Position numbers and translations under genes: made by a program. Below, piece after piece: positions 25,897 to 35,130 of a stretch of DNA of 64,000 nucleotides. The stretch is taken from NCBI RefSeq assembly GCF_900104355.1, contig NZ_FNIY01000001.1, positions 1,116,001-1,180,000 of the forward strand, read 5' to 3'. The notes under the pieces were generated by a model. It was given only the letters and a program-made list of their open reading frames with translations. It searched no databases and was not told the origin of the DNA. The DNA comes from Phyllobacterium sp. OV277 (GTDB lineage: Bacteria; Pseudomonadota; Alphaproteobacteria; Rhizobiales; Rhizobiaceae). Each line of letters begins with the position of its first letter. Position 1 is the first letter of the stretch.

Positions 25897-26646
25897 TCAG
25901 CCCGCCTTGCCTGCGCCAACAAAGCCCTTCGACTTGATGATTTCCTGGCCCTCATCGCTGGCGAGGAAATCAAGGAAGGCCTTGCCTTCAGCCGATGGCT
26001 CCTTGCCAACAAGTGCAGCCGGATAGAGGATCGGCTTGTGAGTTGAATCGGCGAAACGATAGGCCTCAACCAGATCCGGCGCAGCGGTGTGATCCGAGGC
26101 ATAGACAATGGATGCATTGGCTTCGCCGCGGCTGACAAATTCCAGCGCAGCACGCACATTCTCGGTGAACACAGCATTCTTGCTGACTTCATCCCAGATT
26201 TTCAGCGTTTCCAGCGCTGCCTTGCCGTACTTTCCAGCGGGAACGTTTGTGGGATCACCCATGGCAAAACGCCCGGCTTTCAGGATTTCAGCCGCGTCGC
26301 CCTTGTCCTTCTTGGTCAGGATAACAAGCGCGTTGCCCGCAATGACCTTGCGCGATGGCTTGTCGATCAGGTTGCGCTGTTCGAGATAATCCATCCAGTC
26401 AAGATCAGCCGAGATGAAGAGATTGGCGGGCGCGCCCTGCTCGATCTGCTTGGCCAGCGCCGACGATGCAGCGAATGAAGAAGTGACTTTCGTGCCCGTC
26501 TTGGCCTCGAACTTGGCAGCGGCAGTGTCGATCACTTCCTTCATGCTTGCCGCCGCAAAAACCGTTACTTTTTCGGCAGCAATGGCGCCATTGACACCCG
26601 CCATCGCCGCCAGAACCATAAAGCCCAAAATGAGAAATTTTTTCAT
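25897..26646 (-). CDS. modA: Molybdate-binding periplasmic protein
   Basis: 249 residues from the ATG at 26646, with AGGGG upstream; a GTG nine bases earlier is less likely. A signal peptide (MKKFLILGFMVLAAMAGV...AIAAEK) is followed by VTVFAAASMKEV, the start of the mature ModA fold, and SSFAASSALAKQIEQGAP, which contains oxyanion ligands. It captures molybdate or tungstate for ModBC. I found no convincing ModE-type palindrome in the 230 bases upstream. Confidence 0.95.
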   Translation of the reverse strand: MKKFLILGFMVLAAMAGVNGAIAAEKVTVFAAASMKEVIDTAAAKFEAKTGTKVTSSFAASSALAKQIEQGAPANLFISADLDWMDYLEQRNLIDKPSRKVIAGNALVILTKKDKGDAAEILKAGRFAMGDPTNVPAGKYGKAALETLKIWDEVSKNAVFTENVRAALEFVSRGEANASIVYASDHTAAPDLVEAYRFADSTHKPILYPAALVGKEPSAEGKAFLDFLASDEGQEIIKSKGFVGAGKAG

Positions 26647-26876
26647 GAGGTCCACCCCTGTCAGGAATCCATGGCGGTCTCACACCGGCCATGAATCCAG
26701 TTGCATTATACAGACATGATGGTGGGTCCGAACAAAGCGCGCGCGACCCGGACGCTCCCAAAACCCTTGACGCAGCGGCAGCCATCGACACTGCCAGAAT
26801 GTCCTGAATGAACCCTCGGCCCCGAGTCAGAACGCGCCAAACTAGACTGGACTTGTTTGTCTTGTCGAGAGACAAA

Positions 26877-26904
26877 ACACCCGCCAGTGACAGCGGGTGT
26901 TTTT
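26877..26904 (-). terminator. Terminator after the DUF533 gene
   Basis: ACACCCGC (26877-26884) and GCGGGTGT (26893-26900) form an 8-bp stem. T runs lie on both sides, so it can end minus-strand transcription of the DUF533 gene and plus-strand read-through towards it. Confidence 0.8.
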
Positions 26905-26919
26905 GGTTTCGATTTGTGA

Positions 26920-27645
26920 TTACGCCTGCGGTGTTGGCGTTTTCACATTGGCGATTGTCGCCTCGATATGATCGATGAGACTATCGGGCAATTTGAGACG
27001 CCCAGCCAGAAGATCAAGATAGCCGCGCTCGGCGCGGGTCTTTGCCTCAATGGCAAGGCGCGAAGCCGTATAAAGCTCAACCTTTTGCGCGTCGGTGACC
27101 GCCGCGGCAACCAGCGCATCAATATCGACAGGCGCATTGAGTTCCTGGGTCAAGAATTCCTGCGTGTCGCTGTTCAGACCCGACAGCGACAGCTTTTCGG
27201 CGATCCGCGCACGTTCCGCATCATCCACCTGCCCGTCAGCACGGGCGGCGGCAATCATGGCCCGCACCAGCACGAGAGCAAACTCATGCTCGCCCTGCGG
27301 CGCTGTTGCCGGATGGAAGCTTGAATCATCCGGCGGCGGCAACAGTTCCGGCTCGCCCGCCTTTGCCGTTTCAGCGGGGGTAGCTGGTGCATTGCCTGAC
27401 TGGTAATTCTGATAGGCCTTGTAGGCGAGCCCAGCGACAGCGGCGAGACCACCAAGTTTCAGCGCACCGCCTGCGATGTCACGCCCTGTGCCTGTGCCCA
27501 AAAGCACGGCTGCCAGAGCGCCTGCGGCCAGCGGATTATCCTTGGCCATTTGTGTAGCCTTGCCGGCCGTATCTCGAACGGAGCTTCCAGTTCCGGGAAT
27601 ACTGCTTCCCAGAAAATCATCAAGAATCTTCTTCGGGTCGAACAT
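26920..27645 (-). CDS. DUF533/TerB-like protein (YebE type)
   Basis: 241 residues. The N-terminus MFDPKKILDDFLG and a glycine-rich central hydrophobic region (about 38-75, GALAAVLLGTGTGRDIAGG) are typical of YebE-like DUF533 proteins. The C-terminal half (about 120-235) is a helical TerB-like domain with acidic EF-like residues (RADGQVDDAERARI). It is probably an inner-membrane-associated protein of unknown role. GGAG at six bases supports the ATG at 27645. Confidence 0.85.
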   Translation of the reverse strand: MFDPKKILDDFLGSSIPGTGSSVRDTAGKATQMAKDNPLAAGALAAVLLGTGTGRDIAGGALKLGGLAAVAGLAYKAYQNYQSGNAPATPAETAKAGEPELLPPPDDSSFHPATAPQGEHEFALVLVRAMIAAARADGQVDDAERARIAEKLSLSGLNSDTQEFLTQELNAPVDIDALVAAAVTDAQKVELYTASRLAIEAKTRAERGYLDLLAGRLKLPDSLIDHIEATIANVKTPTPQA

Positions 27646-27732
27646 GCAAATCTCCTCATGGCTGCACGAATGCGTTCCGACCTAGTTAGGGTCGGCACCG
27701 TGGCATTGCAATGACAGATGGATTTTTTGTGA

Positions 27733-28662
27733 TCAGGAACCGATATGGTGCTTTTCGCCGCGCATTTTGGCGAGTTTCACCTGTTTTTGCCGTTCCGCAA
27801 AGCGAGCGCGGTCTTCAGCCGTCCGCTCATGATAGCATTTCGGGCAGGAGACGCCTTCCTCGAACAGGGTGGACATTTTGTCCTCGGGGGCAATCGGATT
27901 GCGGCAGGCGTGGCAAAGCTCCGCCTCGCCTTCAATGAGACCATGGCCGACCGATACGCGCTCGTCAAAGACGAAACATTCGCCTTCCCAGCGGCTTTCC
28001 TCGGCGGGAACCTCTTCGAGATATTTCAAAATACCGCCCTTCAGATGAAACACATCATCAAAGCCAAGGCCCTTGACGTAAGCTGTCGCCTTTTCGCAGC
28101 GGATACCGCCGGTGCAGAACATGGCGATCTTTTTGCCTTCCAGCTCTTCCCGGTGGTTTTCCACCCATTGCGGAAACTCGCGAAACGTTTTTGTCTGCGG
28201 ATCAACCGCATTGGCAAAGGTACCAATGGCCGTTTCGTAATCATTGCGGGTATCGATGACGATGGTGTCAGGATCGGCAATCAGCGCGTTCCAGTCCTGC
28301 GCCGGAACATAGGTCCCAACGCTTTTCAGCGGATCGATATCCTCGACACCCATGGTGACGATTTCCTTTTTCAGCCGCACCTTCATGCGCTTGAAAGGCA
28401 TTTCGCTCGCATAGGAATATTTCAGTTCCATGCCCGCAATGGCAGGCTCAGCCTCCAGAAACGCCACAAGCTTGTCGATGGCATCATGCGATCCCGCCAC
28501 CGTACCGTTGATACCTTCGGCGGCCAGCAGCAGCGTGCCCTTGATCCCCGCGCCACAGCACAGCTGCGCCAACGGTTCCTGCAGCGACTGATAGTGCTCC
28601 AGACGGGCAAAACGATAAAGTGCTGCCACTTTGAAGGGCAAGTTTGCGGAATGATCGATCAT
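27733..28662 (-). CDS. trhO: tRNA uridine(34) hydroxylase TrhO (UPF0176, rhodanese domain)
   Basis: 309 residues from the ATG at 28662; a TTG at 28674 with its own GGGAG is an alternative. The N-terminal acylphosphatase-like part has [14 protein letters not shown], and the rhodanese domain carries the active loop [14 protein letters not shown] (Cys near 178). The C-terminus has a Cys-rich zinc-like module (CHACRNP...CPKCYHER), as in longer TrhO forms. It uses O2 or prephenate-independent chemistry to make ho5U34 in tRNA, according to work on the family. No partner genes lie nearby. Confidence 0.93.
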   Translation of the reverse strand: MIDHSANLPFKVAALYRFARLEHYQSLQEPLAQLCCGAGIKGTLLLAAEGINGTVAGSHDAIDKLVAFLEAEPAIAGMELKYSYASEMPFKRMKVRLKKEIVTMGVEDIDPLKSVGTYVPAQDWNALIADPDTIVIDTRNDYETAIGTFANAVDPQTKTFREFPQWVENHREELEGKKIAMFCTGGIRCEKATAYVKGLGFDDVFHLKGGILKYLEEVPAEESRWEGECFVFDERVSVGHGLIEGEAELCHACRNPIAPEDKMSTLFEEGVSCPKCYHERTAEDRARFAERQKQVKLAKMRGEKHHIGS

Positions 28663-28778
28663 GATCCCCTGCAACTACTGCTCCCAAGCGATGATTTCAA
28701 GAGATTTGCATGGGATACGGGTATTAATGGGCGCTATATGCCTGATGGGTGGTGGCGCGATGGTGTGGTATTACAAAA

Positions 28779-29048
28779 GGTGCAGAACTTAGCTCACCCG
28801 CAACCCACTCCTCCCCGTCATCCTCGGGCTTGACCCGAGGACCCACGGTTAGGGAAATCAAACAGATCCAGATGTTTGGCTCTTTTATATTATGGGTCCT
28901 CGGGTCAAGCCCGAGGATGACGGGGGAAGGGTGAGTTACGGGGGGAGCCAAGTTCTGCACCTTTTGTGATTTGCAACCTTTTTGATCAGCAATCTTTGCG
29001 ATTAGCGTTGCATCCACACTCTCCCTCATGGTGAGCTTGTCGAACCAC
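28779..29048. repeat. Family B hairpin B3 (left arm truncated) carrying element A4
   Basis: The right arm is intact (AGCGTTGCATCCAC...GAGCTTGTCGAACCAC, ending near 29048). The left arm keeps only GGTGCAGAACTTAGC before A4. An additional tandem-like stretch of TTTGCAACCTTTTTGATCAG lies between A4 and the right arm. The rest of the 490-base gap (28663-29154) shows nothing further. Confidence 0.85.
28815..28923. repeat. Palindromic element A4 (family A)
   Basis: 31-bp inverted arms at 28815-28845 and 28893-28923, total 109 bp. The centre starts CGGTTAGGG, the same orientation as A3. Confidence 0.95.
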
Positions 29049-29154
29049 GAACCACGCTCACACACCACCCACACACCATCGCGATACCCAATACTTATCC
29101 AACAGACCCGAAAGCCCCCGATAATTCCCTTGCAACTAAACACAAGGGATCGCC

Positions 29155-29787
29155 ATGTTTTCAGAACAGAACATCAGGGATATCAGCAGCGAAGCCAAAC
29201 GGGCGGGCATGGAACCGGCAGCACTTCTTGCCGTCGCACAGGTTGAGAGCGGCGGTGTCTGCTTCTACAAGGTTGATGGCCGCGATGAACCGCCCATTCG
29301 CTTTGAGGGGCATTATTTCGACCAACGCCTGTCGGGCAATCAGCGGCGGAACGCTCGCGACAAGGGCCTTGCAAACCCCGTGGCGGGTGCGGTTCGCAAT
29401 CCGGTATCGCAGGCGGCGCGCTGGCAGTTGCTGGGTGCAGCCGTCGCAATCAACCGGCAGGCCGCCTATGAATCCGTGTCATGGGGGATCGGGCAGGTGA
29501 TGGGCGCCCATTGGAAATGGCTTGGTTATGACAGCATCGACGCCCTTGTGGATGAGGCACGCGGATCGCTGAAAGGGCAACTTCGCCTGATGATCCGCTT
29601 CATCGACAAGAGTGGCCTCACCCCTGTTTTGGCGCGGCACGACTGGAAGGCTTTTGCACGCGCCTATAATGGTCCAAACTTCACACAGAACCGCTATGAT
29701 ACCAAATTGTCGCTCGCCTGGCGCCGATATGCTGCGGTTGAATCTCTCGATAGGGCAGCAAGCGGTAGACAAAGCGGCTTCGTATGA
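29155..29787 (+). CDS. N-acetylmuramidase-domain (DUF3380-like) protein without signal peptide
   Basis: 210 residues. The sequence PAALLAVAQVESGG near residue 22 places a conserved Glu where DUF3380/N-acetylmuramidase domains have their catalytic acid. IRFEGHYF, WGIGQVMGAHWKWLGY and FARAYNGPNF continue the family pattern through the C-terminus. This is the endolysin-type peptidoglycan lyase fold, yet there is no signal peptide, peptidoglycan-binding module or holin nearby. It may be a domesticated phage lysin. AAGGGA precedes the ATG. The eda start lies 38 bases after its stop. Confidence 0.82.
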   Translation: MFSEQNIRDISSEAKRAGMEPAALLAVAQVESGGVCFYKVDGRDEPPIRFEGHYFDQRLSGNQRRNARDKGLANPVAGAVRNPVSQAARWQLLGAAVAINRQAAYESVSWGIGQVMGAHWKWLGYDSIDALVDEARGSLKGQLRLMIRFIDKSGLTPVLARHDWKAFARAYNGPNFTQNRYDTKLSLAWRRYAAVESLDRAASGRQSGFV

Positions 29788-29825
29788 CTAAATCGATTGA
29801 ACCCATAAACAGCGGAGAGTTTGAC

Positions 29826-30464
29826 ATGGCCCAGAAGACCGATTTGCTATTACCCGTTCTGAAAGGCCAGCCGGTTATTCCTGTTATTCTCGTCCATAAC
29901 GTTGCCGATGCCGTACCTCTGGCGCGCGCGCTTGCAGCCGGTGGACTTCCAGCCATCGAAATCACCCTGCGCACAGCGGCAGCACTTGAAGCGATCCGCG
30001 CCGTTGCCAATGAAGTGCCTGAAGCCATTGTCGGTGCCGGCACTATTCTCAATGCGCGCCAGTATGAAGAGGCGAGTGCCGCCGGATCGCGTTTTATCGT
30101 CAGCCCCGGCGCGACGCCGCAGTTGCTGAAGGCCGCGGCTGCGGGCAAGGTTCCCCTGCTTCCCGGTGCCATTACCCCGGCAGAAATCATGAGCCTGCGC
30201 GAAGAGGGCTACACGATGCTCAAATTCTTCCCCGCCGAACAGGCTGGCGGCGCTTCGTTCCTCAAATCCCTGTCGTCGCCGTTTGCTGGCATTCAATTCT
30301 GCCCGACTGGTGGTATCGGCGCTGGCAATGCCAAAACCTATCTTGACCTGCCCAACGTTGTTTGTGTTGGCGGCTCATGGGTTGCCCCTGACAATCTGGT
30401 TCAGGCCGGAAAATGGGACGAGATTACCGCGCTTGCCGCTGAGGCTGCAAAATTGGCGAGGTAA
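29826..30464 (+). CDS. eda: 2-dehydro-3-deoxy-phosphogluconate aldolase / 4-hydroxy-2-oxoglutarate aldolase
   Basis: 212 residues from the ATG at 29826 (GGAGAG at seven bases). The class I aldolase pattern is complete: EITLRTAAALEAI with the catalytic Glu, VGAGTILN, FIVSPGATP, and MLKFFPAEQAGG with the Schiff-base Lys near 132. It cleaves KDPG to pyruvate and glyceraldehyde 3-phosphate in the Entner-Doudoroff pathway. No edd gene is near. The upstream muramidase gene is close enough to be co-transcribed, but a functional link is not evident. Confidence 0.95.
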   Translation: MAQKTDLLLPVLKGQPVIPVILVHNVADAVPLARALAAGGLPAIEITLRTAAALEAIRAVANEVPEAIVGAGTILNARQYEEASAAGSRFIVSPGATPQLLKAAAAGKVPLLPGAITPAEIMSLREEGYTMLKFFPAEQAGGASFLKSLSSPFAGIQFCPTGGIGAGNAKTYLDLPNVVCVGGSWVAPDNLVQAGKWDEITALAAEAAKLAR

Positions 30465-30526
30465 GACTGATATCTCTCATCGGTATCGCTGGGTGATATA
30501 TCCGGCATTCGTGGCTCTGCCGGGGT

Positions 30527-30688
30527 TCACCCCCCTCTGTCCTGTCGGACATCTCCCCCACAAGGGGGGAGATCAGCTGTACTCCTGCCTTTGCACAACT
30601 TGAAACGTTTCCTGTTGTGGGAAAGCGTTCATGCCAATGTGATCTCCCCCCTTGTGGGGGAGATGTCCGACAGGACAGAGGGGGGTGA
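30527..30688. repeat. Palindromic element C1 (family C)
   Basis: Exact 49-bp inverted arms at 30527-30575 and 30640-30688 with a 64-base centre; total 162 bp. The arms are rich in C/G runs (CCCCCCTCTGTCCTGTCGGA on the left). It sits directly before element B4. Confidence 0.95.
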
Positions 30689-30708
30689 GCACCGCCGATG
30701 CATGGTTC

Positions 30709-30837
30709 GTGGTTCGACAAGCTCACCATGAGGGAGAGTGAGGATGTAACGCTAATCGCCAGCATTGCAGGTCATTAAGGTCGCAGAACTCGCTCTCTTC
30801 ATCACCCCTCACCCTCATGGTGAGCTTGTCGAACCAC
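30709..30837. repeat. Family B hairpin B4 without an A element
   Basis: GTGGTTCGACAAGCTCACC at 30709 is mirrored by GAGCTTGTCGAACCAC ending at 30837. The centre is a short version (CGCTAATCGCCAGC...) without any family A palindrome. Confidence 0.9.
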
Positions 30838-30885
30838 GAACCGCCCACCACCCACTCCCACACATGCAGCAACCACCCATCAAAC

Positions 30886-30919
30886 AAAAAGGGCGGCCCG
30901 TTTCGGAGCCGCCCTTTTT
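30886..30919 (-). terminator. Terminator of the DUF882 gene
   Basis: AAAAAGGGCGGC and GCCGCCCTTTTT form a 12-bp stem with a 10-base loop, flanked by an A tract and T tract. It lies 22 bases past the minus-strand stop at 30941 and can act in both directions. Confidence 0.88.
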
Positions 30920-30940
30920 GTTTAAACTCTAAAACAGCAA

Positions 30941-32920
30941 TCAGTTCGTGGAAGTGAACTTTGCAATCGACAGGAACGTAACAGCCTTGCCCGTGAACTT
31001 GTTGGCATCGGATACCGGCAGAGCCTGCTGGAAACCTGCGGTGTAAACGGTTGTAGGAGCGGCACGCATTGCCTCGTTGCGCAAAACAGCCGGTTCAACA
31101 TTCGGCGACGTCTCGGCGACCTGCTGGTTCGACAATGCACGATCCGACACATCCGAGGACACCTGAATGGCCTTGGCGCCCTGATTCTGCGCTGCCTGAC
31201 GACGCGGCTTCGATGTCTTGCTGGTGGTGATCACGCCGCTATCAAGCATGGCGACTGGATCGGCAGAACCACCGGCATCCAGCATCGTGCGGCGCAGCGA
31301 AGGCTGAGGCTCATTGGAAGCCACTTGTGTATTCTGTGTCGGCGCAGGCTTGTTGCGAACAACGCGGCCACCCGTGGTCGCAGGCAATGTCGGCATGGCT
31401 TGCGCCGTTGCAACGGTCGGAGCTTTGCCACGGGTCTTATCAGACTGCTTGATAATCGCTTCCAGATCGTCATTGGGAACTGGAATGACATCATGCTCGG
31501 TTGCAGCCGCAACCTCGGGTGCAGACGCACCCTGGGGTGCAGCAGCAACCTGTGCAGTCGGCATGGCCGGACGCGGGTTCGGCACAACTGATGCGACCAT
31601 CATGTCACTGTGCTTTGGACCGGTCTGCGGCTTGTCAAAGGGAACAGGAACCAGCGCATTGACCATTTCCGGTTGAGCCGGTGCCTGCTCATTGGCTGGC
31701 GTGTTCACATTGGCCGCGATCATGTCACGAATAGCGCTTGCACTGTCGGTCGGACGCGGTGTCGGCAAAGCAGCCACAACGGTCGACGGTTCTTCGGCCA
31801 GTGCATTAAGTGTTGCCGGAGCAGCAGGTTCGGGTGTCGGCGCATAATCAGGACGGCGCAGCGGAACAGGAACATTGAATGCCAGAGCAGCATTGTCCTC
31901 GGGACCCGCAACAAGTGGCGCATCAGGACGCGGTGCTTCAACCGGTGCTGGCGCATTGCGTGTCGGCAAAGCCGGTGCGATAGGGGTCGATGCGGGCTGC
32001 GCACCAGCGACACCCGGCAAGGACGAACCACCCTCGTCATCATCCGATGCCGCGGCTGGTGCAGCACGGGCTACACTGCGCGATGGGGTTGGGGCCGAAG
32101 CCACGGCAACCCCGGCTTCGCCGGAATCCTCCTCGTCGTCGGCACCACCGCCGCCAAAGAGCATACCAAAGAGCGTCTTGCTGCGACCGCCGGATCTGGA
32201 GGAATTGCTGGCAACCTGAACGGAGCCACCGCTACGCTTGCGGGATTCATAGGCAGCAACAGCCTGCTCATAACCGGGCAATGGCTTACCATCAGCAGGA
32301 ATATGCATTGTCTTGCCATCGGGGAACACGGCCAGCAATTCGCGGCGGCTCATGCGCGGCCACATGCGGACATTGCCGACATCGGTGTGGACGAACGGCG
32401 AGCCAGATGTCGGGTAGTAGCCCACACCGCCTGCCTGGAATTTCAGCGCGGTAACGCGCAGGGTCGAGAGCTTTACACCGGGCAGATACCAATCCATCGC
32501 CTTGCCGAGCATGTGCTGGCTTGTCTTGGCAACGCCGCGGCTACGCGAGCGCAGCATCGAATTGGTTGCAGGAGAGCGATAGGCCGAAACCACATGAATA
32601 TAGTCTGATCCGCCAACCGTCTGATAAACCTGCCAGACCAGATCGAACAGGCGGGGGTCCATGTTCGTTGGTTCATTGCGACGCCAGTCGCGCAGGAATC
32701 GATTGAGCTTGTTCAGGCCGTCCTGCTGATAACGTCCATTCTTCTTGAACGTGATTTCAGCGCGCTCTTTCGTGTGGATGAAATAGAGTTTGAGAGTCCG
32801 GGTCTCAGCGGAAGCCTGCGCCGATGCAAACAGCATCGAGCCGAAGACCATGAGGAACACAAACCAGCTGGCGCGTACAAAAGAAACTGCCGTTGATTTG
32901 CCGTTCTGTGCATGATTCAT
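30941..32920 (-). CDS. DUF882 / YcbK-like peptidase M15-fold protein with long low-complexity tail
   Basis: 659 residues from an ATG near 32920; a TTG nine bases upstream is possible. A signal-anchor region (about 15-38) is followed by a DUF882 domain (about 40-200) with SAYRSPATNSMLR, SQHMLGKAMDWYL and GSPFVHTDVG. These are the His/Asp zinc positions of M15-type D-Ala-D-Ala carboxypeptidase or L,D-type relatives. The remaining 450 residues are Ala-, Pro-, Thr- and Val-rich with short repeats of PxP and no evident fold. It probably trims or binds peptidoglycan from the periplasm; the tail may span or anchor it. Confidence 0.85.
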   Translation of the reverse strand: MNHAQNGKSTAVSFVRASWFVFLMVFGSMLFASAQASAETRTLKLYFIHTKERAEITFKKNGRYQQDGLNKLNRFLRDWRRNEPTNMDPRLFDLVWQVYQTVGGSDYIHVVSAYRSPATNSMLRSRSRGVAKTSQHMLGKAMDWYLPGVKLSTLRVTALKFQAGGVGYYPTSGSPFVHTDVGNVRMWPRMSRRELLAVFPDGKTMHIPADGKPLPGYEQAVAAYESRKRSGGSVQVASNSSRSGGRSKTLFGMLFGGGGADDEEDSGEAGVAVASAPTPSRSVARAAPAAASDDDEGGSSLPGVAGAQPASTPIAPALPTRNAPAPVEAPRPDAPLVAGPEDNAALAFNVPVPLRRPDYAPTPEPAAPATLNALAEEPSTVVAALPTPRPTDSASAIRDMIAANVNTPANEQAPAQPEMVNALVPVPFDKPQTGPKHSDMMVASVVPNPRPAMPTAQVAAAPQGASAPEVAAATEHDVIPVPNDDLEAIIKQSDKTRGKAPTVATAQAMPTLPATTGGRVVRNKPAPTQNTQVASNEPQPSLRRTMLDAGGSADPVAMLDSGVITTSKTSKPRRQAAQNQGAKAIQVSSDVSDRALSNQQVAETSPNVEPAVLRNEAMRAAPTTVYTAGFQQALPVSDANKFTGKAVTFLSIAKFTSTN

Positions 32921-33268
32921 GTTTGACAATGTCGTCCCAACCTTGACCGTTTTTCCAGTCCCCGAATATCTGGATTATCCGATTTAATGGTTAATGGTCA
33001 CTTATTGAAGAACAAATACGTTGAGAGCATGGCAAAAACCGACGCGCAAAGAGCTGATTTAAGACATGGTCAACGGATGGTTAACAGCACAATTAAGACG
33101 TTTTGGTGATAGAATCCACCCTTCATAGGTCTTAACCATGCACGTTTTGTAACCAAAGAATACGCTACTGGAACAAACACAGAGGAACTTTTAAGCTTTA
33201 GCTTATCGAAACTATCCTCCATGATTCGCGTTTGAACAAGCTGCAGACACGCAAAAAACGGTGCTTAA
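32921..33268. other. Gene-free stretch between DUF882 gene and pepF
   Basis: 348 bases between divergent genes. It contains several TTAA-rich motifs (TTAATGGTTAA near 32984-32994, TTAACAGCACAATTAA near 33080-33095, TTAACCAT near 33132) that resemble CtrA half-sites, but none with the canonical 7-base spacing. I see no RNA gene or repeat here. Confidence 0.5.
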
Positions 33269-35128
33269 ATGAATATCCACAGCCGCCATTATCCATACGC
33301 CGCCGCCGGAAAGTCGGGCGCAGCAACCGCGAAAGCCGAACAGACCGCGTTGGGCGCCCTGCCCGAATGGAACCTTGCTGATCTTTATCCCTCCGCTGAT
33401 AGCAGCGAGCTGAAAGCAGATCTGAAAAAGGCCGATGAGCTTGCGGTGCTGTTTGCCAATCGCTGGAAAGGCAATCTGGCTGACGAAGCGGCAAAGCCAA
33501 AAGGTGGCAACTTTGCTGAAGCCATTAAGGAATTCGAGGCGCTGGATGAACTCATCGGCAAGATCGTCTCCTATGCCGGGCTTGTTTATGCGGGCGATAC
33601 ATCCGATCCCAAACGCGCCAAGCTCTATGGCGACATTCAGGAAAAGATGACCAACGCCAGTGCCCATCTCATCTTTTTCAGCCTTGAACTCAACCGCATT
33701 GATGATGCGGTGATTGAAAAGGCGATGGATGATAACCCTGCCATCGGCCATTACCGCCCGTGGCTGGTGGACCTGCGCAAGGACAAGCCGTACCAGCTCG
33801 AAGACAAGATCGAACAGCTTTTCCATGAAAAGTCGATCACCGGCCGCGGCGCATGGAACCGCCTGTTCGATGAAACCATGACGGCGCTGCGCTTTGAGGT
33901 TGATGGCGAGGACCTCGCGCTCGAACCGACACTCAATATGCTGCAGGATGCCGACGGTTCCGTGCGCAAAAAGGCCTCCGATGCACTGGCGAAGACCTTC
34001 AAGGAAAATCTGCGCACCTTCACGCTGATCACCAACACCCTGTCCAAGGACAAGGAAATTTCCGATCGCTGGCGCGGTTTTCAGGATATTGCCGACAGCC
34101 GCCACCTCGCCAACCGTGTTGAACGGGAAGTGGTGGATGCACTGGCGGAAGCCGTGCAGGCCGCCTATCCACGTCTATCGCACCGGTATTATGCACTGAA
34201 AGCCAAATGGCTCGGCCTTGATTATTTGAACAATTGGGACCGCAACGCTCCGCTGCCGGAAACACCGCAGGCGGTGATCCCGTGGACGGAAGCCAAGGAA
34301 ACGGTGCTATCGGCCTATCGCGGCTTTGCCCCTGAAATGGCTGATATTGCTCGCGATTTCTTCGACAAGAACTGGATCGATGCGCCGACCCGCCCCGGGA
34401 AATCACCGGGTGCCTTTGCTCATCCCACGGTGCCTTCGGTCCACCCTTACGTGCTGCTCAACTATATGGGCAAGCCGCGCGATGTGATGACGCTTGCCCA
34501 TGAACTTGGCCACGGCGTGCATCAGGTGCTTGCTGGCGATCAGGGCGCGCTGATGGCGTCGACACCGCTGACGCTGGCCGAAACAGCTTCGGTTTTCGGC
34601 GAAATGCTGACCTTCCGCTCGCTGCTGGAAAAGACGAAGGACAAGCGCGAACGCAAGGCCATGCTGGCACAAAAGGCCGAGGACATGATCAATACGGTCG
34701 TGCGCCAGATCGCCTTCTATCTGTTCGAGCGCCGGGTGCATACGGAACGCGCCCATGGCGAACTCACATCCGACCGTATCGGTGAAATCTGGCTGGATGT
34801 ACAGAAGGAGAGCCTTGGACCGGCGATCAAGTTCGGCCCCGGCTATGAGACCTTCTGGACCTATATTCCGCACTTCATCCATTCACCATTCTACGTCTAT
34901 GCCTATGCTTTCGGCGATTGTCTGGTGAATTCGCTTTACGCTGTTTACCAGAATGCCGAGGCGGGCTTTCAGGAGAAATATTTCGATATGCTGAAGGCTG
35001 GCGGCACGAAGCACCATTCGGAACTGCTGGCACCATTCGGCCTCGACGCCACGGACCCGGCTTTCTGGCAAAAGGGTCTTTCGGTCATTGAAGGCATTAT
35101 TGACGAGCTGGAGGCGATGGACTCGTAA
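33269..35128 (+). CDS. pepF: M3-family oligoendopeptidase F
   Basis: 619 residues, full length. The zinc motif LAHELGHGVHQ lies near residue 411, followed about 25 residues later by ETASVFGEML with the third ligand Glu. The C-terminal YAYAFGDCLVNSLY substrate-binding segment is typical of the family. It is a cytosolic zinc peptidase that cuts short peptides. There is no strong ribosome binding site before the ATG at 33269. The DUF3445 gene begins two bases after its stop. Confidence 0.94.
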   Translation: MNIHSRHYPYAAAGKSGAATAKAEQTALGALPEWNLADLYPSADSSELKADLKKADELAVLFANRWKGNLADEAAKPKGGNFAEAIKEFEALDELIGKIVSYAGLVYAGDTSDPKRAKLYGDIQEKMTNASAHLIFFSLELNRIDDAVIEKAMDDNPAIGHYRPWLVDLRKDKPYQLEDKIEQLFHEKSITGRGAWNRLFDETMTALRFEVDGEDLALEPTLNMLQDADGSVRKKASDALAKTFKENLRTFTLITNTLSKDKEISDRWRGFQDIADSRHLANRVEREVVDALAEAVQAAYPRLSHRYYALKAKWLGLDYLNNWDRNAPLPETPQAVIPWTEAKETVLSAYRGFAPEMADIARDFFDKNWIDAPTRPGKSPGAFAHPTVPSVHPYVLLNYMGKPRDVMTLAHELGHGVHQVLAGDQGALMASTPLTLAETASVFGEMLTFRSLLEKTKDKRERKAMLAQKAEDMINTVVRQIAFYLFERRVHTERAHGELTSDRIGEIWLDVQKESLGPAIKFGPGYETFWTYIPHFIHSPFYVYAYAFGDCLVNSLYAVYQNAEAGFQEKYFDMLKAGGTKHHSELLAPFGLDATDPAFWQKGLSVIEGIIDELEAMDS

Positions 35129-35130
35129 GA

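Noticed and set aside
26405-26875. 156-codon frame overlapping the modA start and promoter
   Set aside because: Overlaps the modA signal peptide in another frame and lacks a recognisable fold; modA evidence is much stronger.
30527-30837. C1/B4 as an insertion sequence or CRISPR-like array
   Set aside because: No transposase frame, no target duplication visible, and no regularly spaced direct repeats with unique spacers.
31610-32608. Open frame on the + strand opposite the DUF882 gene
   Set aside because: Arg/Cys-rich composition typical of a shadow frame; the minus-strand frame has signal peptide and metal motifs.
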